Shown here piece by piece: positions 36,716-45,784 of a stretch of 64,000 bases of DNA. The first letter of the stretch is position 1, and each line of letters begins with the position of its first letter. The DNA lies in NCBI GenBank assembly GCA_013415235.1, contig JACBYF010000003.1, positions 99,181 through 163,180 of the forward strand. Direction: 5' to 3'. The notes below the pieces were generated by a model. The model saw only the letters and a program-made list of their open reading frames with translations, ran no database searches and was not told the origin of the DNA. The stretch is from Gemelliphila palaticanis. Its GTDB lineage: Bacteria > Bacillota > Bacilli > Staphylococcales > Gemellaceae. The translations under genes were made by a program, and so were the position numbers.

Positions 36716-37716
36716 TATTTTATATATTCGTTAGTGAATCCTGCATTTTCTTTTAATGGAACTTCTGTTATTTTGTTGTCATTTACCCATTTATAAAATT
36801 TATTCCAACGTACAGGATCAATTTCTCCCCATTTATCTTTGTTTGTAGCGTATTGTTTAGCTAAATATTTTTGAGATTCTACTACAAAATCACGTTTTTC
36901 TTTTAACTCCGGCGCATATTTGATTAAAATATCTGCTGATTCTTCTGGATTATCTATAGCGTATTGGTATCCTTTTTTAATAGCTTGCAGTACTTTTTTA
37001 GCTTCTTCTTTGTTTTCTTTAAGGTAAGTATTATTTGCTATTATTACTGGTGAATAATAGTTTAATTCTTCTGCAAAGTCTTTTAGATAGAAGAAGTTTG
37101 TATCTAATCCCATATTTTTTGCCATTATTCCGTCCCAAGCGTAAAATATCCAAGCAGCTTCAAATAATTTGTTTTCTATTGAAGTTACAGAGTTACTATC
37201 TGTATTAGGTACTAATTCAACTTTAGAGAAGTCTCCGTTTTGTTTTTCAACTATATTTTTTATCATAGCAAGTTCTATAGGATCATTCCAAGTTCCATAT
37301 TTTTTCCCTACTAAATCTTTAGGCTCTTTTATTTCAGCTGATTTTGTTGAAATAACTCCTGAAGTATTATTTTCTATTATAGCTGCTACTGCACTAATCT
37401 CTGCTCCTTTTGCTATTTTGTTAGCCATACTATCTTGGAAGTAAATTGCAAATGGTGCTTTGTTATTAATTACTAAATCAGATGAACTATCTTCAGGTGG
37501 TAATTTTATGTCTAAATCTATTCCTACTTCTGCTAAGTATCCTTTTTCTTTAGCTACATAAAGACCTGTGTGGTTAGTATTTGGTGTCCAGTCTAAAATT
37601 AAATCAACTTTTTTTAGATCTTTAGCCATTTCTTTTTTATCTTCTGATTTTGTTCCACAAGCAGTTACAACAAACGCTAATATAACTGCCATTACACTAT
37701 ATATTATTCTTTTCAT
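36715..37716 (-). CDS. thiY: Thiamine-precursor binding lipoprotein (ThiY-like)
   Basis: An NMT1/THI5-like periplasmic-binding-fold lipoprotein. The signal peptide ends at VVTAC with Cys20 as the lipidation site. DLILDWTPNTNHTGLYVAKE (about 39-58) is the diagnostic pyrimidine-binding stretch of THI5/ThiY proteins. 333 aa. It should bind formylaminopyrimidine/HMP outside the membrane and hand it to the permease. It overlaps thiX by 20 bp and thiZ by 1 bp. Confidence 0.92.
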   Translation of the reverse strand: MKRIIYSVMAVILAFVVTACGTKSEDKKEMAKDLKKVDLILDWTPNTNHTGLYVAKEKGYLAEVGIDLDIKLPPEDSSSDLVINNKAPFAIYFQDSMANKIAKGAEISAVAAIIENNTSGVISTKSAEIKEPKDLVGKKYGTWNDPIELAMIKNIVEKQNGDFSKVELVPNTDSNSVTSIENKLFEAAWIFYAWDGIMAKNMGLDTNFFYLKDFAEELNYYSPVIIANNTYLKENKEEAKKVLQAIKKGYQYAIDNPEESADILIKYAPELKEKRDFVVESQKYLAKQYATNKDKWGEIDPVRWNKFYKWVNDNKITEVPLKENAGFTNEYIK

Positions 37717-38482
37717 TTTTTTCTCCTATATATTTCCATTTTATAATTCTTTTCTCGCTAATTTTTACTAAATACATACTAAATAAACTTATAAATGATA
37801 CGAGTATAATTATTGCGAACATAGTATCATATTGAAACAGTTTTTTAGTTCTTATCATGTAAACCCCTAGTCCTTCAAATCCTCCTAGCCATTCTGATAC
37901 TACTGCAGCTATAAAGGCATAAGAGACACTAACTCTAAGACCAGCATAAAAATAGCTTAAGCTTGCTGGAATTTTAACATGCCACAATATTTGTAATTTA
38001 GAGGCATTCATAAGTTCTAATAAAGTTATTGTGTCTTTATCAGTATTTTTAAAACCATCTAAAATACTTACGACTATTGGAAATGTAGTAGTTAATACTA
38101 TTAAGACTATTTTCGGAGTCATACCATATCCTAGCCATAGTACCAAAATAGGTGCTAATGCTATTGTTGGTATAGTTTGTGTTATTACTAATAAAGGATA
38201 TATAGCTTTATTTAAAAACTTGAAACTATCCATAATTATAGCTAAAATACTTGCTATTAAAATTCCTAATGCTAAACCAATGAGTGCTTCTATTATTGTT
38301 ATTTTACTGTGAAAAACAAGAGAGTTAAAATCTCTAATAAAAGCATTTACTATTTGCAAAGGAGTTGGCATAACAAATTTTGGTAGTAAGTTTAAATTGC
38401 CTGCTAACTGCCAAACTATTACTATAAATACCAGCGTTATTGCACTAGTATATTTACTAATTAAATTTGCTAATTTTTTCAT
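37697..38482 (-). CDS. thiX: ABC transporter permease (ThiX-like)
   Basis: Six-span BPD-type permease of the NitT/TauT class. The cytoplasmic EAA-type loop SKLQILWHVKIPASLSYFYA (about 160-180) contacts the ATPase. 261 aa. It overlaps the upstream MTH1187-type gene by 26 bp. Confidence 0.9.
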   Translation of the reverse strand: MKKLANLISKYTSAITLVFIVIVWQLAGNLNLLPKFVMPTPLQIVNAFIRDFNSLVFHSKITIIEALIGLALGILIASILAIIMDSFKFLNKAIYPLLVITQTIPTIALAPILVLWLGYGMTPKIVLIVLTTTFPIVVSILDGFKNTDKDTITLLELMNASKLQILWHVKIPASLSYFYAGLRVSVSYAFIAAVVSEWLGGFEGLGVYMIRTKKLFQYDTMFAIIILVSFISLFSMYLVKISEKRIIKWKYIGEKNEKNNI

Positions 38483-38735
38483 CTATAGTCATTATTCTCC
38501 CATAGTTTATTTTTACGTTAGCAAATATGTTACTATGATCTTCTCCAGCTATTAAAATAGCTTGTTTTAGAGTAGTCATCAGTTCTTCATACTCCCCTTC
38601 TATTACCGTTTCAAAAGGGGATACTGTTACATTACTATGTCTAGATTTTATATAAGCTATTACTTTATCGATAATATCTATTCTTTCTTTTTCTCCCAAT
38701 GGTAAAATTTGTATTGCAATACTACAATTAAGCAA
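38457..38735 (-). CDS. MTH1187/YkoF-type thiamine-binding protein
   Basis: A 92-aa ferredoxin-fold protein of the MTH1187 (UPF0045) family, close to the thiamine-binding YkoF/YqgV group. IAIQILPLGEKERIDIIDKV and VTVSPFETVIEGEYEELMTT are typical. The start is a TTG at 38735 with AGGAGG nine bases upstream. First gene after the TPP riboswitch; it may carry or sense thiamine pyrimidine. Confidence 0.85.
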   Translation of the reverse strand: MLNCSIAIQILPLGEKERIDIIDKVIAYIKSRHSNVTVSPFETVIEGEYEELMTTLKQAILIAGEDHSNIFANVKINYGRIMTIDEKISKFN

Positions 38736-38744
38736 AATAAAAAA

Positions 38745-38778
38745 CCTCCTGTTATATTTATAGGAAGGCCTGTTAAAT
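38745..38778 (-). promoter_or_regulatory. Expression-platform hairpin masking the Shine-Dalgarno
   Basis: On the minus strand CCTTCC can pair with the GGAGG of the first gene's ribosome site, followed by TTTTTTATTTT. It may act by hiding the SD, as an intrinsic terminator, or both. Confidence 0.5.
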
Positions 38779-38794
38779 TCATTATTAGTCTACT

Positions 38795-38875
38795 ATTCCT
38801 ACGCTGGCATTACCCAGATCAGGTTCGGTCGAAACAAATAAGTTTCCTCTCAGACTGTTCACAGACTCCCGTATA
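38795..38875 (-). ncRNA. TPP riboswitch
   Basis: The minus strand has the conserved THI-box elements: GGGAGT at the 5' side, CTGAGAGGAAAC, then CCGAACCTGATCTGGGTAAT and GCCAGCGTAGGAA. It precedes the MTH1187-thiX-thiY-thiZ operon and is expected to shut it off when TPP is plentiful. Confidence 0.95.
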
Positions 38876-38880
38876 AAAAT

Positions 38881-38909
38881 AATATAACATAAAAATAATA
38901 TTTAAACAA
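38881..38909 (-). promoter_or_regulatory. Promoter of the TPP-controlled operon
   Basis: Minus-strand TTGTTT (38909-38904) and TATATT (38886-38881) with a 17-base spacer just upstream of the riboswitch. Confidence 0.55.
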
Positions 38910-39033
38910 TAAATTTGTTTTGCGTTTTCATTATTTATACTCCTAAAGTTTATTGTTACAATATCAACAATAAATAGAAAAAAAATCATTATTTTGCTAT
39001 AATATATTTAAAGTTTTAGAGAGGAGTTTAATT

Positions 39034-39567
39034 TTGAAAAAAAGATATCTAATAATAGATGGTTACAATTTGTTGTTCAAAATGAAAGAATACAATAAAA
39101 TAAAAAGCTCTTCTTTTGCTATAGAACGTGATATTTTAATTGATATATTAAAAGAATATGTTTCTGGAAATGAATTTGATAAAACTTATTGTGTTTTTGA
39201 CGCATACTACAACAGAAACAAAGAATATATAAAAGAAGACCATCCAATATACATAGTTTATACAAAAACAGATACTACTGCTGACCAGTGGATAGAATCG
39301 AAGACTAGAGAATTATATATGGAACATTTCTCTGACGTTATAGTAGTTAGTGATGATAGAAATGAAAGAGATAGTGCTCTCGGATACGGAGCAATACTTA
39401 GAGATTGCCACCGGTTTATTAAAGACTTGTATGATAGAAAAATACAAGTAAAAAAAGAGGCAAAAGCTCATAATAACAATAGACTTATTAATAGAAATAT
39501 TAGAATGACCGAAGAAACTAGAAAAAAATTAGAGTCGTTTCTACTAGAGGGAAAAAGTTTGAAATAA
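39034..39567 (+). CDS. NYN-domain endoribonuclease (Rae1/YacP-like)
   Basis: Rae1 is a ribosome-associated endonuclease in Bacillus that cleaves mRNA in the A site. YLIIDGYNLLFKM (4-16) opens the NYN fold; YCVFDAYYN and VVVSDDRNERDSALGYGA provide the other acidic residues. The start is TTG 39034, preceded by GAGAGGAG. 177 aa. In Bacillus yacP sits beside rlmB and cysS; here it is apart from them. Confidence 0.88.
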   Translation: MKKRYLIIDGYNLLFKMKEYNKIKSSSFAIERDILIDILKEYVSGNEFDKTYCVFDAYYNRNKEYIKEDHPIYIVYTKTDTTADQWIESKTRELYMEHFSDVIVVSDDRNERDSALGYGAILRDCHRFIKDLYDRKIQVKKEAKAHNNNRLINRNIRMTEETRKKLESFLLEGKSLK

Positions 39568-39585
39568 TGAAAGGCGTGATAATAC

Positions 39586-40233
39586 ATGCAATTTGTTAAA
39601 GGTTTATTATATTTAAAATATCCTATATTATATTTAGTAAGTTTTTTACTATTTGACTATTTAGATTGGCTAAATAGAGATAATAAATTATTAAAATTTA
39701 TTTGTGAGGCTATCCTAGTTACTTTACTTATTTTTTCTGCTAAAGATTTAAAAACACTACTTAGTAAAATAGGAATAAATGAAAATAAATATAAAATAAT
39801 AAAAAATGTTATATATATTATTATAGGGAGTTTTACAATATTTGCTCTAATTATGGTTCTGTCAAAAGATTATAATATAAATCAATATATAGTATATGGA
39901 TTTATTGCAGTAGTAGCATTTAAAATTTTTATAAGTATAAAAGAAATAATAAATTATATTTTAAAAGGAGAAATTAATATGAATTTACAATTAAACGAAA
40001 CAAAAGACCAACTATTTTGGAATAAAGATGGCGAGTTAATCGCCTATGTTAACTTCCCAAAACTTTCTGATGATTTACATATAATAACAAAAGTTTTCGT
40101 TGATGAATCTCTTAGAGGACAAGGAGTAGCAGGAAAACTTATGGAAGAAATAGTTAAATATGCAAAAGAAAATTCTATAAAATTAGAAGCATCATGCCCT
40201 TATGCTGTATCTTGGTTTGAAAAAAATAAATAA
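39586..40233 (+). CDS. Membrane protein fused to a small GNAT acetyltransferase
   Basis: Residues 1-131 carry three to four membrane segments (about 10-26, 37-52, 72-92, 101-120). Residues 132-215 are a compact GNAT domain of the YjdJ/GTNAT type: VFVDESLRGQGVAGKLMEEI is the acetyl-CoA loop, ASCPYAVSWFEKN the C-terminal motif. An AAAAGGAG and an ATG at 39979 lie at the joint, so a free 84-aa GNAT could be made as well. The usual form in relatives is the separate small GNAT; the fusion may have arisen by loss of a stop codon. Substrate unknown. Confidence 0.75.
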   Translation: MQFVKGLLYLKYPILYLVSFLLFDYLDWLNRDNKLLKFICEAILVTLLIFSAKDLKTLLSKIGINENKYKIIKNVIYIIIGSFTIFALIMVLSKDYNINQYIVYGFIAVVAFKIFISIKEIINYILKGEINMNLQLNETKDQLFWNKDGELIAYVNFPKLSDDLHIITKVFVDESLRGQGVAGKLMEEIVKYAKENSIKLEASCPYAVSWFEKNK

Positions 40234-40243
40234 AATTATTAAT

Positions 40244-40287
40244 AAAAATAGATACAAGATTTATTTCTATCTTGTATCTATTTTTTA
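40244..40287. terminator. Bidirectional terminator, GNAT fusion / yitT
   Basis: AAAATAGATACAAGAT pairs with ATCTTGTATCTATTTT around an eight-base loop between convergent genes. Confidence 0.88.
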
Positions 40288-41178
40288 TTACCATTTTTTA
40301 GGATTAAAACTGAATCCTTCTCCCATAATATCGTGTACGTTATTTATTGTTACAAATGCCTTTGGATCTATAGAATATATAATTTCTTTTAAATCTTTAA
40401 TTTCTTTAAGAGAAACAACGCAATAACCTATATTCATATCTTTTTTAGAGTATGTACCTTCACCTTTTATAAATGTCATACCTCTAACCATTTTTTCGCT
40501 AATTTCTTTAGATATAAGATCTATTTCCGGAGATATTATCATTACAGCTTTTCCAGGTAGTCCTCCCTCTAATACATAATCTATTACTTTAGTTAATACA
40601 TAAATGTATATTAGTGTGTATAGTATCGCTGGAAAACTTTTTACTACAAATAATGTTGCTAAAATTATAATAGCGTCCATTACTTGAATAGACCTACCAA
40701 TAGATATTTTATACATTCTATTAAATATTATTGCTAGTATATCTACTCCACCTGTACTACCACCAAATAAAAATACGACGGCTAATCCTGTACCTCCTAA
40801 CAACCCTCCAAATAGAGCTGCTAAAAATCTATCTCCACCTAATTCTATAACTATGTGATAATGTTCAAAAAATCCTATCCATAAAGTTAACATTCCTATT
40901 CCATAAAGTGTATAGAGCATCGTTTTTTTATCTAAAAATTTATAACCTAAAAGTAGTAGTGGTATATTAACTAGTAAGTTGGCATAAGATGTAGGCATAT
41001 TAGTTATATAATGTATAAGAAGTGCTATACCTGTCCCCCCACCTTCTGCCATTTTGCTAGGAACTATTAAATGAGTAAAGGCAAAAGCATACAAAGCACA
41101 GCCTAATGAAATCATTATAAGTTGTTTTAATAATTCTGCTAAACTTTTTTTCTCGTTGTTTCTTGATATAGGTACCAT
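40288..41178 (-). CDS. YitT family membrane protein
   Basis: Five to six N-terminal membrane spans (DUF161; GTGIALLIHYITNMPTSYAN, GGSTGGVDILAIIFNRMYKI) and a C-terminal cytoplasmic DUF2179 domain (MVRGMTFIKGEGTYSKKDMN). Very widespread in Bacillota; function uncertain, possibly transport. Length 296 aa is normal. Confidence 0.9.
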   Translation of the reverse strand: MVPISRNNEKKSLAELLKQLIMISLGCALYAFAFTHLIVPSKMAEGGGTGIALLIHYITNMPTSYANLLVNIPLLLLGYKFLDKKTMLYTLYGIGMLTLWIGFFEHYHIVIELGGDRFLAALFGGLLGGTGLAVVFLFGGSTGGVDILAIIFNRMYKISIGRSIQVMDAIIILATLFVVKSFPAILYTLIYIYVLTKVIDYVLEGGLPGKAVMIISPEIDLISKEISEKMVRGMTFIKGEGTYSKKDMNIGYCVVSLKEIKDLKEIIYSIDPKAFVTINNVHDIMGEGFSFNPKKW

Positions 41179-41334
41179 CAGCTATTCCTTTCTTTCAAAT
41201 TATATTTTAACTACTATATTATATCAATTAAAACCTTGTAAAACAACAATATTACTACTACAAATAAAATTTCTTTAGACATTATTGACATTTTATAATA
41301 TAATATTAATAATGTATAATAAAGGAGTGATTTT

Positions 41335-41853
41335 ATGAATAAAGAATGGATTCCAAATTCACTAACTATGGCTAATGGATTCTTTGGATTTGTTTCTATT
41401 ATTATGGCTGCAAGTGGTAATTTTCTTTATGCTGCAATATTTATAATACTATCTATGATAGCTGATAGATATGACGGTATTGTTGCAAGAAAACTAAATA
41501 TAGTATCAGAAATAGGAAAAGAATTAGATTCTATATGCGACGTTATTAGTTTTGGTGTTGCTCCTGCTTTTTTAATATTTTCAAAAATAAATTCAACAAC
41601 AGAATCTTTTATGGTATCTATTATAATAGGTTTGATATGTAGTGTATATGTTTGTTGTGGAGCTTTCAGATTAGCTAGATTTAATGTAAAAACTTTATCT
41701 AATGGATACTATCAAGGGGTTCCTATAACTACTTGTGGAGCTCTAGTAGCAGTATTATCTATGTTTAAAGAAATTCCAAATATAGCATTAATTATTTTAA
41801 TTGCTATGTTCTCTTACTTAATGGTAAGCAATATAAAAATTAAAAAAATCTAA
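41335..41853 (+). CDS. pssA: CDP-diacylglycerol-serine O-phosphatidyltransferase
   Basis: Makes phosphatidylserine in the membrane. The CDP-alcohol phosphotransferase signature is complete: DRYDGIVARK, eight residues later Gly, then Asp-x3-Asp (GKELDSICD), about residues 43-66. Six hydrophobic segments, 172 aa as in Bacillus PssA. The psd decarboxylase partner is not in this window. Confidence 0.88.
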   Translation: MNKEWIPNSLTMANGFFGFVSIIMAASGNFLYAAIFIILSMIADRYDGIVARKLNIVSEIGKELDSICDVISFGVAPAFLIFSKINSTTESFMVSIIIGLICSVYVCCGAFRLARFNVKTLSNGYYQGVPITTCGALVAVLSMFKEIPNIALIILIAMFSYLMVSNIKIKKI

Positions 41854-41857
41854 TATA

Positions 41858-41911
41858 AAAAGGGAGAATTACTCGTTATAATTTATAAAACAGCAAGTAA
41901 TCTCCCTTATT
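41858..41911 (+). terminator. Terminator downstream of pssA
   Basis: AAGGGAGA...ACT pairs with AGT...TCTCCCTT around a 20-base loop, followed by a T-rich tract. Confidence 0.7.
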
Positions 41912-41993
41912 ACTTTTATTTTAAATATTTTTATTATATAATTTTATATGATTTGCTTTAATAATTTAATGTAAATAAAAAAGGAGCAATATA

Positions 41994-43232
41994 ATGATTT
42001 TTACTGAAATAACTTTAGAAGAATTAAAAAAACATCAAGAAAATAGCGAAAACAGATATTTATTCCCACAAAGTAACATATATAAATTTTTAGCTAACAG
42101 TAACAATGTAAAAACTAAAATTTTAGGTATTAAAGACGGGGAAAACATAGTAGCTTACTCTATTTTCAATATATTTAAGTATAAAAAATTCTTCTCAAAA
42201 TTAGTTAGTTATTACGGACCAATTATGGATTATAATAATAAAGAAATAGTAAACTTTTATTTTAAAGAATTAAAAAATTACTTCAAAAAAGACTTAAAAG
42301 TTCTATCAGTTGTAGTAAATCCATTTTTTAATCAATTTATATTTGAAGATATAAATAAAAAAGAAGAAGTTGAATTAGCTAAAGACATAAATAGCATAAT
42401 TTCTAATATAGGGTTCAAACCTCTAAATAAAGATTATTTTGATGATAATTCTCTTGCATCACATTGTGTTTATTCAAAAGATCTTACAAATATTACTAAA
42501 GATAATTTATTAAAAAATATTTCTAGTAAAGCAAGATCGTCTATAAATAAGACTAAAACAGATGGTGTATTAATTAGAGATTTGGATTTAAACATTAAAG
42601 AAGATTTTGAAATATTTGATAATCTGAATAAAATAACTAGTGATAGACTTGAGGTTTCTTTACAATCTGCTAATTATTTTTTAAACTTACAAAAATATCT
42701 AGGAGATAAAATTCACATTAAATTGTCTTATATAGATTTTAATAAATTCATTAATGAAAACAATAGTAAAATTGACAAATTAAAATCAGAAAAAAATACA
42801 TTAGTGAATAGTTTGGAAGACCCTAATACTAATCAAAAAAGAACTCAGAATAAAATTTTTGAAATAGAAAAAAATATTGTGAGTATAGAAAAGAAAATAG
42901 AAAAACTGAACAATAGTAATAAAGATAATGATATTGTTAACTTATCTTGTGCTGTATTTATAGAATCAGGAGAAGATTTAATATACTTTCTAGGAATGAC
43001 TAATAAAGAACTAAACGCATTTGAAGGACCTTACGCTATACAACACTTTATGATGAATTATGCTCTAGATAACGAGTTTAAGTATTATAATTTTTATGCT
43101 ACATCGAACAATTTTTCTAAAGATGCTGTCGATTATAGTATATTACAATTCAAAAGATCGTTTAATGGAAATATTGAGTGGTTTATGGATAACTACGAAC
43201 TTAAAAATTGCCTAGGCAAATTTATTAAATAA
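41994..43232 (+). CDS. FemAB-like aminoacyltransferase, copy 1
   Basis: Enzymes of this family (FemA/B/X, MurM/N) add amino acids from tRNA to the lipid II stem peptide to form the peptidoglycan cross-bridge. Two GNAT-like halves are present; the N-terminal half has YYGPIMDYNN, and the C-terminal half ends with EGPYAIQHFMMNYALDNEFK and YYNFYATSNNF. A coiled-coil arm (about 255-305) interrupts the second half as in FemA. 412 aa. First of two tandem paralogues, the MurM-MurN arrangement. Confidence 0.9.
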   Translation: MIFTEITLEELKKHQENSENRYLFPQSNIYKFLANSNNVKTKILGIKDGENIVAYSIFNIFKYKKFFSKLVSYYGPIMDYNNKEIVNFYFKELKNYFKKDLKVLSVVVNPFFNQFIFEDINKKEEVELAKDINSIISNIGFKPLNKDYFDDNSLASHCVYSKDLTNITKDNLLKNISSKARSSINKTKTDGVLIRDLDLNIKEDFEIFDNLNKITSDRLEVSLQSANYFLNLQKYLGDKIHIKLSYIDFNKFINENNSKIDKLKSEKNTLVNSLEDPNTNQKRTQNKIFEIEKNIVSIEKKIEKLNNSNKDNDIVNLSCAVFIESGEDLIYFLGMTNKELNAFEGPYAIQHFMMNYALDNEFKYYNFYATSNNFSKDAVDYSILQFKRSFNGNIEWFMDNYELKNCLGKFIK

Positions 43233-43252
43233 AATATATTAGGAGATTATTT

Positions 43253-44497
43253 ATGATTTTTACAGAAATAACTTTAGAAGAATTAAAAAATCATCAAGAA
43301 AAAAATAGCCATAGATACTTTTTCCAACAGAGTCACGAGTATAAAAGTCTATCAGATTCAAACAATTTAAAATCAGTAATTCTAGGTGTAAAAATTGATA
43401 ATGAAATAGTAGCTTACGGTATATTTATTTATTTTAAATACAAAAAGTTCTTTTACAAAGTTACTGCTCAATACGGACCTATAATGGATTACAACAACGA
43501 AGAATTGTCTAATTTTTATTTTAAAAATGTCAAAGATTATTTCGCCAAAGATATTAGAGTTCTTGCGGTTAGGGTGAATCCATTTATTAACGAAAAATTA
43601 TTTGAAGATGTTAAAGAAATTGGAGAAAACAGTATTTCTGGAAATGTTCATAGAAAATTAAAAGTTTTAGGTTTCAATAATATGAACGAAGATTTATTTA
43701 CTAATCCTACATTAGCATCAAGATGTGTATTTTCTAAAGAACTTACTAATATAAATAAAAGTAACTTATTAAAAAATGTTTCTCAAATAGCGAGATATAC
43801 TATTAATAAAACTATTAAAGAAGGAGTTATCGTAAGAGAAATAGATATTTTTAATGAAGATGACGCTAAAATATTCGATTCTATAAATAGAGATACAGAA
43901 AAAAGAATTAATTTTGAAATAAGAGATAATAATTATTTTAAATCTGTTAAGAGTATTTTAGGTGATAAGTTTAAATTAATGCTATCTTACATTGATTGTG
44001 ATTTATTTATTAATAATACAAATGATACTATTGATAAATTAGTAGCAGAAAAAGTAGATCTTGCTAATAAGTTAAATGAAGGAAAAGTAAATCAAAAGAA
44101 AACTATTAACAAGTTAAAAGAGCTTGAAGAAAATATTACTATTTGGAAAAATAAAATTGATAAAATAGAAAAATTAAAAGAGGAAGAAGGAAATATTATC
44201 AATCTTTCTTGTGCAAGTTTTGTAGAGTCAGGAGAAGATTTAATATACTTCACAAGTGGTGCTTATCAAAAATTCAATAGATTTGAAGGCCCTTATGCAA
44301 TAACTTACTATATGATGAATTATGCTTTAGATAAAGGATTCAAATATTATAACTTCTTCGGTACTTCAAGTGATCTATCAGAAAATTCTACAGACTATAA
44401 AGTACTGCAATTTAAACGTAACTTTAATGGAAATGTAGAATGGTTTATGGATAATTATGAAATAAGAAATAGAATTGGTAAATTCTGGAAAGTATAA
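43253..44497 (+). CDS. FemAB-like aminoacyltransferase, copy 2
   Basis: 414 aa paralogue, starting with almost the same 13 residues as copy 1 (MIFTEITLEELKN). It has the same landmarks: AQYGPIMDYNN, a coiled-coil arm (about 255-305) and EGPYAITYYMMNYALDKGFK near the end. It starts 20 bp after copy 1 with AGGAGA upstream. Presumably it adds the second or a different bridge residue. Confidence 0.9.
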   Translation: MIFTEITLEELKNHQEKNSHRYFFQQSHEYKSLSDSNNLKSVILGVKIDNEIVAYGIFIYFKYKKFFYKVTAQYGPIMDYNNEELSNFYFKNVKDYFAKDIRVLAVRVNPFINEKLFEDVKEIGENSISGNVHRKLKVLGFNNMNEDLFTNPTLASRCVFSKELTNINKSNLLKNVSQIARYTINKTIKEGVIVREIDIFNEDDAKIFDSINRDTEKRINFEIRDNNYFKSVKSILGDKFKLMLSYIDCDLFINNTNDTIDKLVAEKVDLANKLNEGKVNQKKTINKLKELEENITIWKNKIDKIEKLKEEEGNIINLSCASFVESGEDLIYFTSGAYQKFNRFEGPYAITYYMMNYALDKGFKYYNFFGTSSDLSENSTDYKVLQFKRNFNGNVEWFMDNYEIRNRIGKFWKV

Positions 44498-44513
44498 TTT
44501 TTATAAGAAACTA

Positions 44514-44552
44514 ATAAAGAGGTTGACTTAATCAGTCAATCTCTTTATTTGT
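44514..44552. terminator. Terminator after the FemAB pair
   Basis: AAAGAGGTTGACT pairs with AGTCAATCTCTTT around a five-base loop, then ATTTG. Usable on both strands. Confidence 0.85.
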
Positions 44553-44562
44553 ATATAGAGTT

Positions 44563-44820
44563 TTAATTATCATCTTTATAATGCAACTTAATTTTTAATA
44601 CCATAAATAATTGTAATGTTAATAAGTATATTATATAAAAAATATAAAATATACCTAATGCCAAATATAATTTCATTATTTTGAAAAAAAAGTAGTTTAT
44701 AATACAAATTATTAAAAAAATTATAGTAAAAATTATAAAGTTAATTTTATATTTTTTTAACCACTCTTTATATTTACTTTCAAATTCTTCTTTAGTAATT
44801 TTAAATTCTTTATCTTCCAA
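44563..44820 (-). CDS. Small membrane protein (85 aa), unknown function
   Basis: A charged N-terminus (KEFKITKEEFESKYKEWLKK) precedes two hydrophobic segments (about 27-46 and 50-78). No family recognised. It is divergent from ytpQ and has its own transcript ending at the terminator above. Confidence 0.6.
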   Translation of the reverse strand: MEDKEFKITKEEFESKYKEWLKKYKINFIIFTIIFLIICIINYFFFKIMKLYLALGIFYIFYIIYLLTLQLFMVLKIKLHYKDDN

Positions 44821-44973
44821 AAAAGCACCTCTAGATTATTTATCGTTAAAATTATTATAACAAAAAAATAAATTACTCTCAATGTTACTTTTTTATTAAA
44901 ATTACGCTATTTACGTAACATTTTTTACTATTTTTTGTTATAATATTTGAAGATAGTTTATTATGGAGGTATT

Positions 44974-45774
44974 ATGTTCTACACAAAAGAATATATTTTT
45001 GATAAATTAAAAGAAAAATTAAATAATATAAATATTTCTAATAAGGAACAAAAAGGTAAAACAATTTGCGTTGTTGACTACAAAGGTCATAAACTAAATA
45101 TAGATATCGACACTTTTATTACTAGACTTGATGATACTCAATCTGAAAAAAGCGATAAAAAAGTAGCAGAACTTATTTTTTATATTGAAAATAATTTATT
45201 AGCTCAAAATAAATTTTCGTTAGACAAAATTTCGAAAGAAGATTTTTTGAAAAATGTTTTTCCGGTAGTACGTGCTACTACATTTGCTAAAAATTCAAAA
45301 GAAAGTTTAATTAGCAAAGAACATACAAACGAAACTAAAATTTTCTATTCGTTAGATTTAGGAAACAGTTATCGCCTAATTAGTGAAGATATTTTATCTT
45401 ACTATGATGTTAGTAAAGAAGAATTAGATAATTTGGCTCAAAATAATTTGAAAAATTTACCGCTAAAATACAATACCGACATAGTAGCTGATAATATATT
45501 TTATTTTATAAATACCAAAGATGGTTATGACGGCTCGAGAATACTAAACGATGAAGTTTTAAAATACTTTTATAATAAAATAGGAAATGATTTTTATTTA
45601 GGTATTCCGAACCAAGATTCTTTAGTAATAGCTGACATAAAAAATAAAAAAGGGTTAGAAATTTTACAAAAGATAATGGTACACTTCTTTACCGATGGTC
45701 TTGTACCTATAACTACTATAACTTTCAAATACGATAATCAAAAACTAGAAAGTTTATTTATATTTGTTGAATAA
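44974..45774 (+). CDS. ytpQ: DUF1444 protein (YtpQ)
   Basis: Member of the DUF1444/YtpQ family, function unknown. I choose ATG 44974 (MFYTKEYIFDKLKEK), which has GGAGG five bases upstream, over 44947. KISKEDFLKNVFPVVRAT and YYDVSKEELDNLAQNNLKNL are typical. 266 aa. In Bacillus ytpQ is followed by ytpR and ytpS (sftA), the order seen here up to the third gene. Confidence 0.88.
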   Translation: MFYTKEYIFDKLKEKLNNINISNKEQKGKTICVVDYKGHKLNIDIDTFITRLDDTQSEKSDKKVAELIFYIENNLLAQNKFSLDKISKEDFLKNVFPVVRATTFAKNSKESLISKEHTNETKIFYSLDLGNSYRLISEDILSYYDVSKEELDNLAQNNLKNLPLKYNTDIVADNIFYFINTKDGYDGSRILNDEVLKYFYNKIGNDFYLGIPNQDSLVIADIKNKKGLEILQKIMVHFFTDGLVPITTITFKYDNQKLESLFIFVE

Positions 45775-45784
45775 GGAGAAAAAG

